Below are positions 18,925 to 28,900 of a stretch of 64,000 nt of DNA, piece by piece (position 1 is the first letter of the stretch; every line of letters begins with the position of its first letter). Below the pieces are notes generated by a model that was given only the letters and a program-made list of their open reading frames with translations, ran no database searches and was not told the DNA's origin. The position numbers and the translations under genes are program-made. This DNA is from Sphaerospermopsis aphanizomenoides BCCUSP55 (lineage in GTDB: Bacteria > Cyanobacteriota > Cyanobacteriia > Cyanobacteriales > Nostocaceae), in contig NZ_LUFH02000001.1 in NCBI RefSeq assembly GCF_001586785.1, forward strand, positions 1-64,000, in the 5' to 3' direction.

Positions 18925-20139
18925 ATGCTACTAGGATTGAAAACCCAACTCAAAGTCAACAAGCAACAACGACTACTACTAGCGCAACACGCAGGAGTAG
19001 CTAGACACGCTTGGAATCAAGGGTTAGCACTTTGTCAACAGGTATTATTACATAACAAACTTAATCCTGAAGATAAAATCAAATTTCCCACAGCCATAGA
19101 TTTACATAAATGGTTAGTAGCAGCCATTAAATCTACCCATCTTTGGTATTATGACGTATCGAAATGCGCTCCTCAATACGCATTAAGATATTTGTCAGAT
19201 GCCTTTAAATCCTTCTTCAAAAAAAGTAAAGGATTTCCTAAGTTTAAGAAAAAAGGCCAACATGATTCTTTTACCTTAGATGGTGCAATTCATATTGACT
19301 ATAGAAAAATCAAAATTCCTGTCATTGGTTGGCTGAAAACTTATGAAATTCTCCCTATAGGATATAAACCGAAATCTGTCACCATCAGTAAACAAGCTGA
19401 TCAGTGGTTTATATCTTGGAAAATGGAGGTGAAAGCCAATGAAACACAGAAAAATCAAGAGTTTGTAGGAGTTGACTTAGGAATAAATCATCTAGCAACG
19501 TTATCAACAGGAGAAATATTCAATGGCGTAAAAAGCTATAAAAAATATGAATCTAAATTAGCAAGAATGCAATATTTGAACCGCCATAAACTCATTGGTT
19601 CAAATAACTATAGAAAAGCGCAAATCAAAATAGCGAGATTACACCAAAAAATAGCCAACATCAGAAAAGATACATTACACAAAATCACCACCTATATTAG
19701 CAAAAACCACGCGGTTATAGGTATAGAAGATTTGAATGTATCAGGGATGTTAGCAAATGGGAAGTTATCAAAAGCTATATCAGATATGGGCTTTTATGAA
19801 TTTAGGAGGCAGCTAGAATATAAAACACAACTATATGGCAGTAAGTTAGTAATTGTGGATAGATTTTATCCCAGTAGTAAGACTTGCTCTAGTTGTGGTG
19901 AGAAGAAAACATCACTGTCATTGTCTCAAAGAGTGTTTAAATGTGTTCGCGCAGCGTGGCGTAAGCCATTAGTTGTGGCTTTGAGTGTGACTCCAGATTT
20001 AAACGCTGCGATGAATTTAAGACAAGAAGCGGTCAGATTGACCGTGTTAGCCTGTGGACTAGATAGTGCCGACACTTCTAGGCGGTCAGTGAGCGCAGTC
20101 GAACTGGTGAAACAGGAAGAAAAAGCTGGCTCTTGTTAG
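18925..20139 (+). CDS. tnpB: TnpB-family RNA-guided nuclease (IS605 OrfB) with disrupted zinc finger
   Basis: A 404-residue TnpB, the guide-RNA-dependent nuclease encoded by IS200/IS605-type elements and ancestor of Cas12. It has the N-terminal helix-turn-helix region ('HAGVARHAWNQGLALC'), a wedge region with 'KGFPKFKKKG', and all three RuvC acidic residues: Asp184 in 'GVDLGIN', Glu268 in 'GIEDLNV' and Asp358 in 'DLNAAMNL'. The zinc finger keeps Cys321, Cys324 and Cys340, but the fourth Cys is lost: a small dispersed repeat (19946-19970) sits between Cys340 and RuvC III and replaces the expected 'CxxCG'. The ORF remains in frame. No tnpA is nearby, so the element would be non-autonomous for transposition. 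Activity is doubtful. Confidence 0.85.
   Translation: MLLGLKTQLKVNKQQRLLLAQHAGVARHAWNQGLALCQQVLLHNKLNPEDKIKFPTAIDLHKWLVAAIKSTHLWYYDVSKCAPQYALRYLSDAFKSFFKKSKGFPKFKKKGQHDSFTLDGAIHIDYRKIKIPVIGWLKTYEILPIGYKPKSVTISKQADQWFISWKMEVKANETQKNQEFVGVDLGINHLATLSTGEIFNGVKSYKKYESKLARMQYLNRHKLIGSNNYRKAQIKIARLHQKIANIRKDTLHKITTYISKNHAVIGIEDLNVSGMLANGKLSKAISDMGFYEFRRQLEYKTQLYGSKLVIVDRFYPSSKTCSSCGEKKTSLSLSQRVFKCVRAAWRKPLVVALSVTPDLNAAMNLRQEAVRLTVLACGLDSADTSRRSVSAVELVKQEEKAGSC
19946..19970 (+). repeat. Small dispersed repeat inserted in the tnpB zinc finger
   Basis: TTCGCGCAGCGTGGCGTAAG followed by CCAT differs at three of 24 positions from the intergenic copy at 11711-11734. Removing 19948-19970 in silico joins TGT GTT to AGT TGT GGC, restoring a CVSCG zinc-finger half. 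A further one-base change before the DLNAA codons is then needed to keep the frame. Confidence 0.65.
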
Positions 20140-20156
20140 CATTAGTTAGCTTTTTT
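20120..20156 (+). terminator. Possible terminator or right-end hairpin after tnpB
   Basis: AAAAAGCT and AGCTTTTT can pair across a 20-base loop and end in six T; the structure spans the tnpB stop codon. Confidence 0.45.
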
Positions 20157-20375
20157 GTATCGGCTTTCATCCTCGACTTAAAAGACATTAGAACCTTAAT
20201 ACAAGTGAAGTTTTGCAATACCGACGATGGGGTATTGGGCATTGGGCATTAGAGTAAATTAGTAATTACGAATTACGAATTTTTGTGAGTAATCCTATTT
20301 CATCCGTGATGCTGTGGTTGCTACAGTAGTAAGTTCCAGCAACTTTTGTATAGTTAAATTTCAGGGAAAAAACTC

Positions 20376-22862
20376 ATGGCACAACAGTTAAACCTGCTCT
20401 CAACAGGACAAGTCATCACAACAGCCCTGCACACCGAGATGCAAAGGTCTTATCTTGAATATGCCATGAGCGTGATAGTTGGGCGGGCATTACCAGACGT
20501 GCGTGATGGTTTAAAGCCCGTGCATCGGCGGATTTTATATGCTATGCACGAACTTGGTTTAACACCAGACAGACCTTATCGGAAATGCGCTCGTGTAGTT
20601 GGTGACGTATTAGGTAAGTACCATCCCCATGGTGATCAAGCGGTTTATGATGCTTTAGTCCGGTTGGTACAGGATTTTTCCAGCCGCTACCCCTTACTAG
20701 CAGGACATGGTAACTTTGGTAGCGTGGATAATGACCCACCAGCAGCGATGCGTTATACAGAAACTCGCCTCGCATCAGTAAGTCATGAGGGAATGCTGGC
20801 AGAAATTGGGGAAGAAACGGTGGAATTTATCGGTAACTTCGATAACTCCCAACAAGAACCAACCGTATTACCTGCTCAGTTACCATTCCTCTTGCTGAAT
20901 GGTTGTGCCGGTATTGCTGTGGGGATGGCGACAAATATTCCACCGCACAACCTAGGGGAAATTGTCGATGGCTTAATAGCTTTAATTGACAACCCAGATT
21001 TGACTGATGAAAAGTTATTTGAGATCATTCCGGGGCCTGACTTTCCCACAGGTGGCGAAATAGTTGGTAATTCAGGAATTCGGGAAGCATACACCACAGG
21101 CAAAGGCGGAATTATACTGCGGGGTGTAGCAACCTTAGAAGAAATACCAGCCAGTAGGGGTAGCAAACGACGGACAGCAATTGTAATCACAGAATTGCCT
21201 TATCAAGTGAATAAGGCTGGCTGGATTGAAAAAGTAGCAGATTTGGTGAATCAAGGACGCTTACAAGGCATTTCTGATTTGCGGGATGAGAGCGATCGGG
21301 AAGGAATGCGAGTAGTCATTGAACTCAAACGCGATACCAACCCCCAAGAAGTTCTCCAGCATTTGTATCATCAAACCGCCTTACAAACTACCTTTGGAGC
21401 CATTCTTTTAGCGTTGGTGGATGGACAACCACGCCAGTTAAGTCTACGGCAAACGTTGCAGGAATTTCTCAATTTCCGAGAACACACTCTCAACCGTCGC
21501 TACAGTTATGAATTAGGCAAGGCTGAAAACCGGATCAATATTGTCGCTGGCTTGTTGACAGCTTTATCTAACCTAGATGATGTAATTACCATTTTAAGGC
21601 AAGCAGCCGATGGTAGTACAGCCAAAATGACCCTTTGTAGCCAACTGAATTTGAGTGAAGTACAAGCGGATGCAATTCTAGCAATGCCATTACGCCGTCT
21701 CACCAGTTTAGAGCAGCGCAATTTGCAGCAGGAATTTGACGATCTCAATCAGCAAATTATCTCATTGCGGAGATTACTAGAAGACAGAAGGGAATTACTG
21801 AAGGCTTTAAAAAAAGATTTGCGAAGTCTCAAACGTAAATACGGCGACTCTCGACGTACCAAAATTTTACAGGTCAGCGATATCCCAGTTAAACAAGAAC
21901 AGGGAAAAACAGAAAGACAGGAAAATCTAAAATCGGAACAGCCACCAGAAGAAGCAGTTCTCGAATTTACCCAGCGCGGTTATGTGCGTCGTCTCTCCCC
22001 TACAGGGAAAAAGCCGAAAGCGGAAAACGGTTTGCATGAAAACGACTTTATTATTCAAACCGAGTCAACAGACACCGAAAAAGATTTGCTGATTTTGAAT
22101 ACTGGAGGCAAAGTTTACCCTGTGAAGGTGGGAGAAATTCCTGCAGTAACTGGTCGTTCTCCACGCGGAACACCATTAATCACCATGCTCACTAGTACGG
22201 CACAAGGCAACGTAGAAGGCATTGTCAGTCGCTTTGTCCTGCCAGAATATCCAGAAACATCTCAGATGGTTCTCCTCACTAAACAAGGACGAATTAAGCG
22301 TATATCTTTGGAAGAATTCACCAACCTCAGCCGACGTGGGGTGACAATTTTAAAACTCAAAGATGACGATGAATTGTCTTTTAATCAGTTCACAACCACA
22401 GGTCAACATCTGATTTTAGCTAGTTCTAGTGGTCGTTTGCTGCGATTTGCAGTCAATGAGGAACAACTACCGATCATGGGTCGTGCAGCAATGGGGTTAC
22501 AAGCATTTCGACTGTTGAAGAATCAACAAATGGTGGGTTGTATTACTGTCAGCAAGGACGACCAGTTATTGCTGGTTACTCAGGAAGGATATGCCAAGTG
22601 CATACCTGCAAGTGGTTTAAGAGCAGCTAATCGCGGTGATTTGGGTATCCAAATGCTGAAGTTCCATAACAAAACTGATAACCTAGCGGCTATGGTACGT
22701 GCTACTCCTGGTTCAGAAGTGGCGCTAGTGACTAATAAAGAGCGAGTGGTCAAAATATCTGTGGATACAGTCCCAACCCTAGACAGAGATGCTAAGGGTG
22801 AAAGTCTGTTGCAAGTCAACCGGGATGAGAAAATTATTAACGTTGTTGAAGTACGAACATAA
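20376..22862 (+). CDS. gyrA: DNA gyrase subunit A
   Basis: GyrA is the breakage-reunion subunit of the A2B2 enzyme that introduces negative supercoils. In this 828-residue protein, '[20 protein letters not shown]' and '[14 protein letters not shown]' mark the winged-helix DNA-gate. The catalytic tyrosine is Tyr127 in '[12 protein letters not shown]'. A long tower/coiled-coil region (about 365-500) precedes a six-bladed C-terminal DNA-wrapping domain with blade signatures such as '[15 protein letters not shown]' and '[14 protein letters not shown]'. No clear QRRGGKG-type GyrA box is visible, so a topoisomerase IV-like role is possible on sequence alone; the gyrB gene 3 kb away supports gyrase. 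The ATG at 20376 follows CAGGGAAA. Confidence 0.93.
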   Translation: MAQQLNLLSTGQVITTALHTEMQRSYLEYAMSVIVGRALPDVRDGLKPVHRRILYAMHELGLTPDRPYRKCARVVGDVLGKYHPHGDQAVYDALVRLVQDFSSRYPLLAGHGNFGSVDNDPPAAMRYTETRLASVSHEGMLAEIGEETVEFIGNFDNSQQEPTVLPAQLPFLLLNGCAGIAVGMATNIPPHNLGEIVDGLIALIDNPDLTDEKLFEIIPGPDFPTGGEIVGNSGIREAYTTGKGGIILRGVATLEEIPASRGSKRRTAIVITELPYQVNKAGWIEKVADLVNQGRLQGISDLRDESDREGMRVVIELKRDTNPQEVLQHLYHQTALQTTFGAILLALVDGQPRQLSLRQTLQEFLNFREHTLNRRYSYELGKAENRINIVAGLLTALSNLDDVITILRQAADGSTAKMTLCSQLNLSEVQADAILAMPLRRLTSLEQRNLQQEFDDLNQQIISLRRLLEDRRELLKALKKDLRSLKRKYGDSRRTKILQVSDIPVKQEQGKTERQENLKSEQPPEEAVLEFTQRGYVRRLSPTGKKPKAENGLHENDFIIQTESTDTEKDLLILNTGGKVYPVKVGEIPAVTGRSPRGTPLITMLTSTAQGNVEGIVSRFVLPEYPETSQMVLLTKQGRIKRISLEEFTNLSRRGVTILKLKDDDELSFNQFTTTGQHLILASSSGRLLRFAVNEEQLPIMGRAAMGLQAFRLLKNQQMVGCITVSKDDQLLLVTQEGYAKCIPASGLRAANRGDLGIQMLKFHNKTDNLAAMVRATPGSEVALVTNKERVVKISVDTVPTLDRDAKGESLLQVNRDEKIINVVEVRT

Positions 22863-23088
22863 AAATTAGGTTTTTTGTTACCGGAACAAGGGTTTAGCGG
22901 TAAAGAAAAAGTCAAGTCAAAAGTTCATGAGTTTCTCCTGAACTTCTTGTTCAATTTATTTATTGATGGGGTACACCGCTTAACTGAGCAGTATGGGGTG
23001 TGATCCTCCCTGCTCTTCTGCCTATTGTTGACATTTCTTCATAAATCGCTACAAAAACATCAACTAATGTTGCATTTATGAAAAAATT
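22863..23088. other. gyrA-hli intergenic region
   Basis: Non-coding. A weak inverted repeat (TTACCG at about 22879, CGGTAA at about 22900) may be the gyrA terminator, but its T-run is poor. Nothing else was recognised. Confidence 0.35.
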
Positions 23089-23106
23089 GTTATATTGGTT
23101 TACATA
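23089..23106 (+). promoter_or_regulatory. HLR1-like RpaB box upstream of the hli gene
   Basis: GTTATATTGGTTTACATA fits the direct-repeat HLR1 consensus (G/T)TTACA(T/A)(T/A)NN(G/T)TTACA(T/A)(T/A) with one mismatch (ATA for ACA in the first half). RpaB binds HLR1 sites in hli promoters of other cyanobacteria. The site lies 41 bases before the start codon. Confidence 0.55.
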
Positions 23107-23146
23107 AAGCAATAAAGCTTAGTAAACATTTTTTGGAGTGCGAACC

Positions 23147-23326
23147 ATGACTAATGCAACAAAAACTATTACTTCCGTAGTAGAAGATCGTAACGCTTGG
23201 CGTTGGGGCTTCACCCCACAAGCAGAAATTTGGAATGGTCGCTTGGCAATGATTGGCTTTTTAGCAGCAACTTTAATCGAGTTGTTTTCCGGCCAAGGCT
23301 TCCTACACTTCTGGGGTATTCTATAG
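23147..23326 (+). CDS. High-light-inducible protein (Hlip/Scp), one-helix
   Basis: A 59-residue single-helix member of the light-harvesting-like superfamily. These thylakoid proteins bind chlorophyll and carotenoid, associate with photosystem II assembly intermediates and dissipate energy during stress. The diagnostic chlorophyll-binding motif '[16 protein letters not shown]' spans the membrane helix (ExxNxR with Glu and Arg/Asn ligands). The ATG at 23147 has a GGAG seven bases upstream; a GTG at 23138 is less likely. An HLR1-like box precedes it and a strong terminator-like hairpin lies 130 bases downstream, so it is probably a stress-induced monocistronic gene. Confidence 0.95.
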   Translation: MTNATKTITSVVEDRNAWRWGFTPQAEIWNGRLAMIGFLAATLIELFSGQGFLHFWGIL

Positions 23327-23330
23327 CAAA

Positions 23331-23361
23331 GTACCGAGTACCGAGTACCGAGTACCGAGTT
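23331..23361. repeat. GTACCGA heptamer tandem repeat
   Basis: Four consecutive copies of GTACCGA directly after the hli stop codon. Confidence 0.85.
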
Positions 23362-23454
23362 TTAAGTACAAACCTAGTGGTTTTCTGGCTTTAAGCCATC
23401 AAAAACTTCCTAATGCCATATAAACTTTTTGAGACGCAAAATTTTTTCTAAACT

Positions 23455-23491
23455 AAAAAACCTGGTGGTTTTAATAACTACCAGGTTTTTT
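23455..23491 (+). terminator. Strong bidirectional terminator hairpin
   Basis: AACCTGGTGGTT pairs with AACTACCAGGTT (one G-U) across a short TTAAT loop, flanked by A6 and T6. It would end hli transcription and could also work on the minus strand. Confidence 0.85.
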
Positions 23492-23509
23492 ATTCAGTTA
23501 CCAGTTATA

Positions 23510-23544
23510 ACAGGTGACAGGTGACAGGTGACAGGTGACAGTTG
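23510..23544. repeat. GGTGACA heptamer tandem repeat
   Basis: About four copies of GGTGACA. The same unit recurs at 32303-32350, 42061-42076, 48491-48513 and, inverted, at 48077-48100 and 53680-53708. Confidence 0.85.
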
Positions 23545-23623
23545 TAAAAGCCTTTGAGTGTCTAAGTTTTAGTTGTGGTTAATGTCCTAACCGCCTTGTC
23601 TCCGGCTATATCAGTTATAGTTT

Positions 23624-23745
23624 TTATCGAAACAATCGGGTCTAAAACCTGGCCTTTTAAGGCGAAAAGTTTTTGGCGCGGGGTATAAATCCCCGTTACA
23701 AAAACGGCCTTCTGCCTTCTGCCTTCTGCCTCCTGCCTTCGTTAA
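23624..23745. repeat. Dispersed repeat of about 120 bp, copy 2 (partner at 7821-7935)
   Basis: It begins TTATCGAAACAATCGGGTCT, passes through GGCGAAAAGTTTTTGG, an inverted GGGGTATAAATCCCC block, CAAAAACGGCC and a CTTCTGC heptamer run, and ends CTTCGTTAA, as in copy 1. It lies just beyond the 3' end of sigA. Confidence 0.8.
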
Positions 23746-23779
23746 CACAACTGACCACCGACTACTGACTACTGACTAA

Positions 23780-24952
23780 TTAACGAATATATTCCTTGAG
23801 GACGCTGTTACGATTGGGATGGCGTAATTTACGGAGTGCTTTGGCCTCAATTTGACGAATTCGTTCACGGGTAACGTTGAAAATCTGACCAATTTCTTCC
23901 AGGGTTTTCATCCGTCCGTCATCTAAACCGTAGCGGAGTCTAAGAACATCTCGTTCACGAGGACTTAGACTGTCGAGGACTTTTTCTAGGTCTTCACGGA
24001 GTAGATTCTTGGAAACTTGATCTTCTGGTGTTTCTCCATCAGATTCAATAAAATCACCCAAACGAGAATCTTCTTCTTTACCAATTGGTGTTTCCAGTGA
24101 AATTGGCAACTGGGCAGATTTGGCAATAAACCGCAGTTTCTCGATGGTCATTTCCATGCGAGTAGCAATTTCTTCTTCAGTGGGTTTGCGACCCATTTCT
24201 TGAGATAAAAGTTTGGTAGTTTTCTTGATTCGTGATATGGTTTCATAGAGATGAACCGGTAGACGAATAGTGCGAGATTGATCAGCGATCGCTCTAGTAA
24301 TTGCCTGACGAATCCACCATGTAGCGTAGGTAGAAAACTTATAACCTTTTTCGTGGTCGAACTTTTCAGCTGCCCGAATCAAACCTAGACTTCCTTCTTG
24401 AATCAAGTCTTGGAAAGATAAGCCACGATTCATGTATTTTTTGGCGATTGAAACCACTAGACGCAGGTTCGATTGCACCATTTTATCTTTCGCCCTGCGG
24501 CCAACGTGGAGGCGATAACGGAAAGTTGGTAATGGCAGTTGTACCGCTTCTGCCCATTCCTTGAATTGGGGTTCTCGCTCTAGCTGTTCGTACAGTCTAT
24601 CGCGCACCCTTTCCAATTCCAGTAGATCCGCGATTTTCCGTGCCAGTTCAATTTCTTCGTCTGCCCGCAATAGACGAATACGACCAATTTCTTGCAGATA
24701 AAGACGAATCGAGTCTTCAGTGTAGTGCTTTTTCTTGCTTTGTGTCCGACGACGCGATTTAGCGGCTTTTCCAGACTTTGCGTCGTCCTCATCAGACTGA
24801 GGCTCTAAAAAATCATCAATTTCGCCGTCATCGGTCAGCAATAAGTCCTCTTCATCCTCAATCAATAAGAGTTCTTCTTCGATCTCAGGCGGATTTATCA
24901 TTTCTAGGTCAGGCTGATAAATGCTATCGAGTACGTTGTTAGCCTGGTTCAT
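23780..24952 (-). CDS. sigA: Principal RNA polymerase sigma factor SigA (RpoD, group 1)
   Basis: The primary sigma-70 factor directs RNA polymerase to housekeeping promoters. At 390 residues it matches the compact cyanobacterial SigA. The N-terminal region is acidic. Region 1.2/2.1 follows from '[21 protein letters not shown]', region 2 carries '[20 protein letters not shown]' and '[20 protein letters not shown]' (core binding, -10 recognition), region 3 is '[19 protein letters not shown]', and region 4 carries '[15 protein letters not shown]' plus '[18 protein letters not shown]' (-35 recognition). It stands alone on the minus strand. The GTTCATGCC start context has no strong Shine-Dalgarno. 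A roughly 1-kb leader/intergenic region lies upstream. Confidence 0.97.
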   Translation of the reverse strand: MNQANNVLDSIYQPDLEMINPPEIEEELLLIEDEEDLLLTDDGEIDDFLEPQSDEDDAKSGKAAKSRRRTQSKKKHYTEDSIRLYLQEIGRIRLLRADEEIELARKIADLLELERVRDRLYEQLEREPQFKEWAEAVQLPLPTFRYRLHVGRRAKDKMVQSNLRLVVSIAKKYMNRGLSFQDLIQEGSLGLIRAAEKFDHEKGYKFSTYATWWIRQAITRAIADQSRTIRLPVHLYETISRIKKTTKLLSQEMGRKPTEEEIATRMEMTIEKLRFIAKSAQLPISLETPIGKEEDSRLGDFIESDGETPEDQVSKNLLREDLEKVLDSLSPRERDVLRLRYGLDDGRMKTLEEIGQIFNVTRERIRQIEAKALRKLRHPNRNSVLKEYIR

Positions 24953-25573
24953 GCCGCGTTCCTCATGCTCCTTGCAGAATCAATTACTCAAGATGTGGTT
25001 ACTGCTCTTTGTATCGAGCTTATTTTTGACCGAAAATAGGCTTTTGGCTAATTTACCTATTTTGTTTCCGGTAGTATTGCCTTTCTAGAAGGCCAAAGTT
25101 TTTACTTTAGTGGCAACTATCACTTGGATGTAATTTGCTCAAAGAAAGTAAAATTCATCGCTGTCGCCGTTGTACACAACTGCTGATTAACTGGTTTCAA
25201 ACCAGAAGCACCTTCATCAAGAAAACTACCATCTCAGACATTATGGATGTGACTGCTGGCAGATTTACTTGTCAAGACTGTTCCGATTGTAGCCTGTTTC
25301 ACAGAAATTGCACTCTTTTTGTGTCTTAATTACGAACTCATTCAGCAAGGTGAAGCCACTTTTATCAAAAAGACATTAAAAACGGTAGTCACACCATTAA
25401 ATCTTGTCGAAAACTTTTTGGTTTTGCAGTGGCATTCTCATTAAATTAAAAGGTAGGCACACTTGCTCCTGGGAAATTCTAGGTTTTAAGTACAACAATA
25501 GTTTTCACAGCAACAGAAGATTAGATGTTAACTCAAGTTAGCAGTACAAATGCACCCGTTTTTACAATTCGTT
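24953..25573. other. Non-coding region upstream of sigA
   Basis: About 620 bp between sigA and the candidate RNA. A 64-codon TTG-initiated frame (25135-25329) with six cysteines exists but has no convincing start or ribosome-binding site; I do not call it a gene. The region probably holds the sigA promoters. Confidence 0.4.
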
Positions 25574-25579
25574 TATAAA
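25574..25579 (+). promoter_or_regulatory. -10 box of the candidate 6S RNA
   Basis: TATAAA in an AT-rich context, about seven bases before the start of the structured GC-richer segment. No obvious -35 box. Confidence 0.4.
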
Positions 25580-25585
25580 TTGCTG

Positions 25586-25755
25586 ATTTGAGAGCAAAGA
25601 CGGGCTAACCGCCGGGTAGATAGGGCCATAGTGCAGCCGTGGTGGTGCTTTTTTCCTGGCAGTGAGCCTTGTATATGCTAGGCCAATAACCTGAACTAAG
25701 GAGTTAAGGTTGTGGCAGAATGAGCCGATTCACAGATGATTTTAACTTTCCCTGA
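25586..25755 (+). ncRNA. Candidate 6S RNA
   Basis: This GC-richer island of about 170 bases in an AT-rich intergenic region has no ORF but shows paired segments. GCCATA (25625-25630) pairs with TGTGGC (25711-25716), AACCT pairs with AGGTT around a CTAAGGAGTT loop (25688-25710), GCCTTG/TAGGCC flank another hairpin, and CGGGCT pairs with AGCCG near the ends. The order of a terminal 'ACCTGAAC..AAGG..GTTAAGGTT' hairpin after a 'GTGAGC' segment resembles bacterial 6S RNA, which binds sigma-70 holoenzyme. Length and adjacency to sigA fit, but I identify it by pattern only; another structured RNA or leader is possible. Confidence 0.45.
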
Positions 25756-25960
25756 TTTCGGCCTTATTCACACATTAGCGTAATGCCGAGATTTCTACCC
25801 TATGCAACTTGACAAACTGTTTTTATTGTATACAACGATATTTTAATTAGTCGAGAAATAATTTTTCATGGGAGATAGGGAACAGGCAAACAGGGAACAG
25901 GGAACAGGAAAAAGATAATTTATTGATTCATCCCATTACCCCATTACCCCATCACCCCAA
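25756..25960. repeat. gyrB 3' flank with heptamer repeats
   Basis: The last 90 bases hold GGGAACA-type heptamers (25880-25912) and CCCCATTA/CCCCATCA repeats (25928-25958), ending at the gyrB stop codon. Confidence 0.6.
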
Positions 25961-28900
25961 TTAGATATCCAATTCGGTCAGGTTCAGTTTAGAACCATAG
26001 GTTTCAATGAATTCGCGTCGGGGTGCAACGCGATCGCCCATCAAAATGGTAAATATCCGGTCTGCTTCTGCTGCGTCTTCAATTTCCACTTGTTTTAGAG
26101 TCCTGGTTTCTGGGTTCATTGTGGTTGTCCACAGTTGTTCTGGCATCATTTCCCCTAAACCTTTAAAACGCTGGATGGTGTAGTTGGCGTTTGCTGGTAG
26201 AGTAGCCAGGTGCTGTTGCAATTCCCGATCGCTATAACAATACTGGTAATTTTTTCCTCTTTCTACTTTATAAAGTGGTGGACAAGCGATATAGATAAAA
26301 CCTTGTTCAATGAGCGATCGCTGATAACGATAGAAGAAAGTTAACAACAATGTCCGGATGTGCGCCCCATCTACGTCCGCGTCAGTCATAATTACTACAC
26401 GATGATACCGTAATTGTGAGGCATCAAATTCTTCACCTTTTACGCCTAAACCCAGCGCTGTAATTAAGGATTGAACTTCATTGTTCTTATAGATTTTAGA
26501 GTCGTCGGTTTTTTCAATGTTTAATATTTTACCGCGCAAAGGCAGGATTGCTTGCGTCCGGCGATCGCGTCCTTGCTTCGCGCTATTGTGGACGAATACG
26601 CCACAGGCTAAAGCGAAGTTGTGGGTTTCAGGAACTTCGATATCGTAAACGTCTACCTGTTCCGTTAAACGTTCAATGCTAACAATGCGGTGGTTGTAAT
26701 TAGCAACAGCTTCATAAGCTAACGCTTGATTACCATCAAAGTAACGTTGACAGAAACTATCAAACCGCAATAAAGATTTGTCTTTTGTCTGTTGACGGTA
26801 GGCGTTATAAGCATCTAAATCAAGCTGCCCTTGCTCAATTTCAATTTGCTTGAGGACAGCAATAGTTTTGCGATAGTAGGTTTGTTGCAAAGCTGCCTGG
26901 CGTTGGGCGCGAAATTCAGGTGTCCATTGCTGTTGTGTTTTTTCTCGTCGCCATGCTAACAAAGCTTCATCTTGCCATTGTTCCTTGGCCAAAAGTGATT
27001 GAGTTTCACGGGCTTTGGGATTATTCGCAAAATAGTTGCTGACTCTTTGGGCTTGGGCTAAACGGTTGGCCTCATCATTCCAATGGTCTTGCTGTGCTTG
27101 ATGAAGGCGTTCATGGTTTTGCTGACGATAAGTTTCGTTATTGTCATAAAACTCGCGCCACCTGCCAAGCATATAGCTTTTATAAGTTTCAGAAGCCCAC
27201 TGTTCCTTAGCTTGTTGAGACAAAATCTGGCGCGTTTCCGGATGCTGCATTCTTTGGCTCATCTTGGCACGGAATTCGTGACTTTGACGAGTTTTGCGGC
27301 TCTTTTCAATTGCATCCTGACGATGTAATGTTTTTTCAACGTGAGCGCGATGTAAAGCTAAGTGTTCCTCAACCGATAAACGCTGTAAATTCGTGGGGTT
27401 ATTATTGCGCTTGTTGAAATCAATATGATGGCAATGTTCTCCGTCTGTTAGTTTGTAAACACCTAAAGAACGGTTATACCAATCAGCTAATGTATGAGTG
27501 AACAGCCAAGAATCAGAACGCGGATTCCAAACCATTTCATAACCATCAATGGTAATCCCTGGATTGCTTATATCTGATATTTGCCGATACAGAGGCATGA
27601 GGGAATCATTAGGTGTTAACAACCCAGCCTGTTTGTAGCTGCCATCACGTAACATGAAGCGATGGTCGGGTGTGCAAATAATTGTTTCCCCATTGTCTAA
27701 AGTCACCTTGATGACTTCAGCATTGGCTTTAGTCATGCGGGGGTTGATAATACGTTCTATGCCAATAGTGCCATCATTACGAATGGTGTAACAGAAATGT
27801 TCTTTTCCTATGGCTTGTTCGGCGACGATTTCTTTAAAACTGAGCGATCGCCCATCAGCTAGTGCTACCAGTGTATCACCATGAAAACAGCCACCCGCTG
27901 AATCACCTTCCACGATGAAAATCTCTGATTCTGAGGGATCACGGGAACTACAATCTGCTAATTTACCGGGTAAAGGAGAGGATTCTAGGACTGATTTGCG
28001 TCTGACTAACTCCCGTGCATGACGGGCTGCTTCTGCGGCTTTGTAGGCTTGAATGGCTTTATCTAGAATAGAATCAGCGATACCAGGGTGAAATTCTAGA
28101 TATTCGGTGAGGACTTCACCCACAAAAGAATCAACGATACCGCGAACTTCTGTATTACCAAGTTTGGTTTTGGTTTGTCCTTCAAATTCGGGGTCAGGGA
28201 CTTTAACGGAAATAACTGCTGTTAAACCTTCGCGGACGTGTTCACCACTGAGGTTAGATTCATTTTCTTTAATTTTATTCCGCTTGCGAGCGATCGCATT
28301 TAATGTCCGAGTTAAAACTGCTTTTAAACCTTCTAAGTGAGTACCACCATCAATAGTACGAATATTATTAGCAAAACCTAGGACATTATCAGTGTAAGCG
28401 TCAGTACACCATTGTAGTGAAACTTCCACTTGCACATTATTACGTTCTCCCTGTACATAAATAATTTCTTCGTGTAAAGGCTGCTTCTCACGATTCATGT
28501 AGGCGATATACTCTTTAATCCCACCCTTGTATTCGTAAGTTTCTACCTTGGGTGTATCGCTTTTGAGGACTTCCAAGCGATGATCAGTGAAGGTAATTTT
28601 TACACCTGCATTCAGATACGCTAATTCACGCAACCTACCAGCTAAAGTGATATAATCAAACTCAGTACCAGTAGTAAAAATTTGCTCATCCGGCTTAAAG
28701 GTGACAGATGTTCCTTTTCTGCCTTCTTTATCAGGTTGGGCTTGCAGTTCCGTGACTGGTACACCTCTTTCATATCTTTGGATATGTGCTTTTTTATCTC
28801 GCCAAACAGTGACTTCCACAAATTCAGACAAGGCGTTAACTACAGAAATACCTACCCCGTGTAAACCTCCAGATACTTTGTAGCCACCACCGCCAAACTT

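Noticed and set aside
25135-25329. 64-codon Cys-containing frame upstream of sigA
   Set aside because: TTG start without ribosome-binding site, no recognised family, irregular cysteine spacing.
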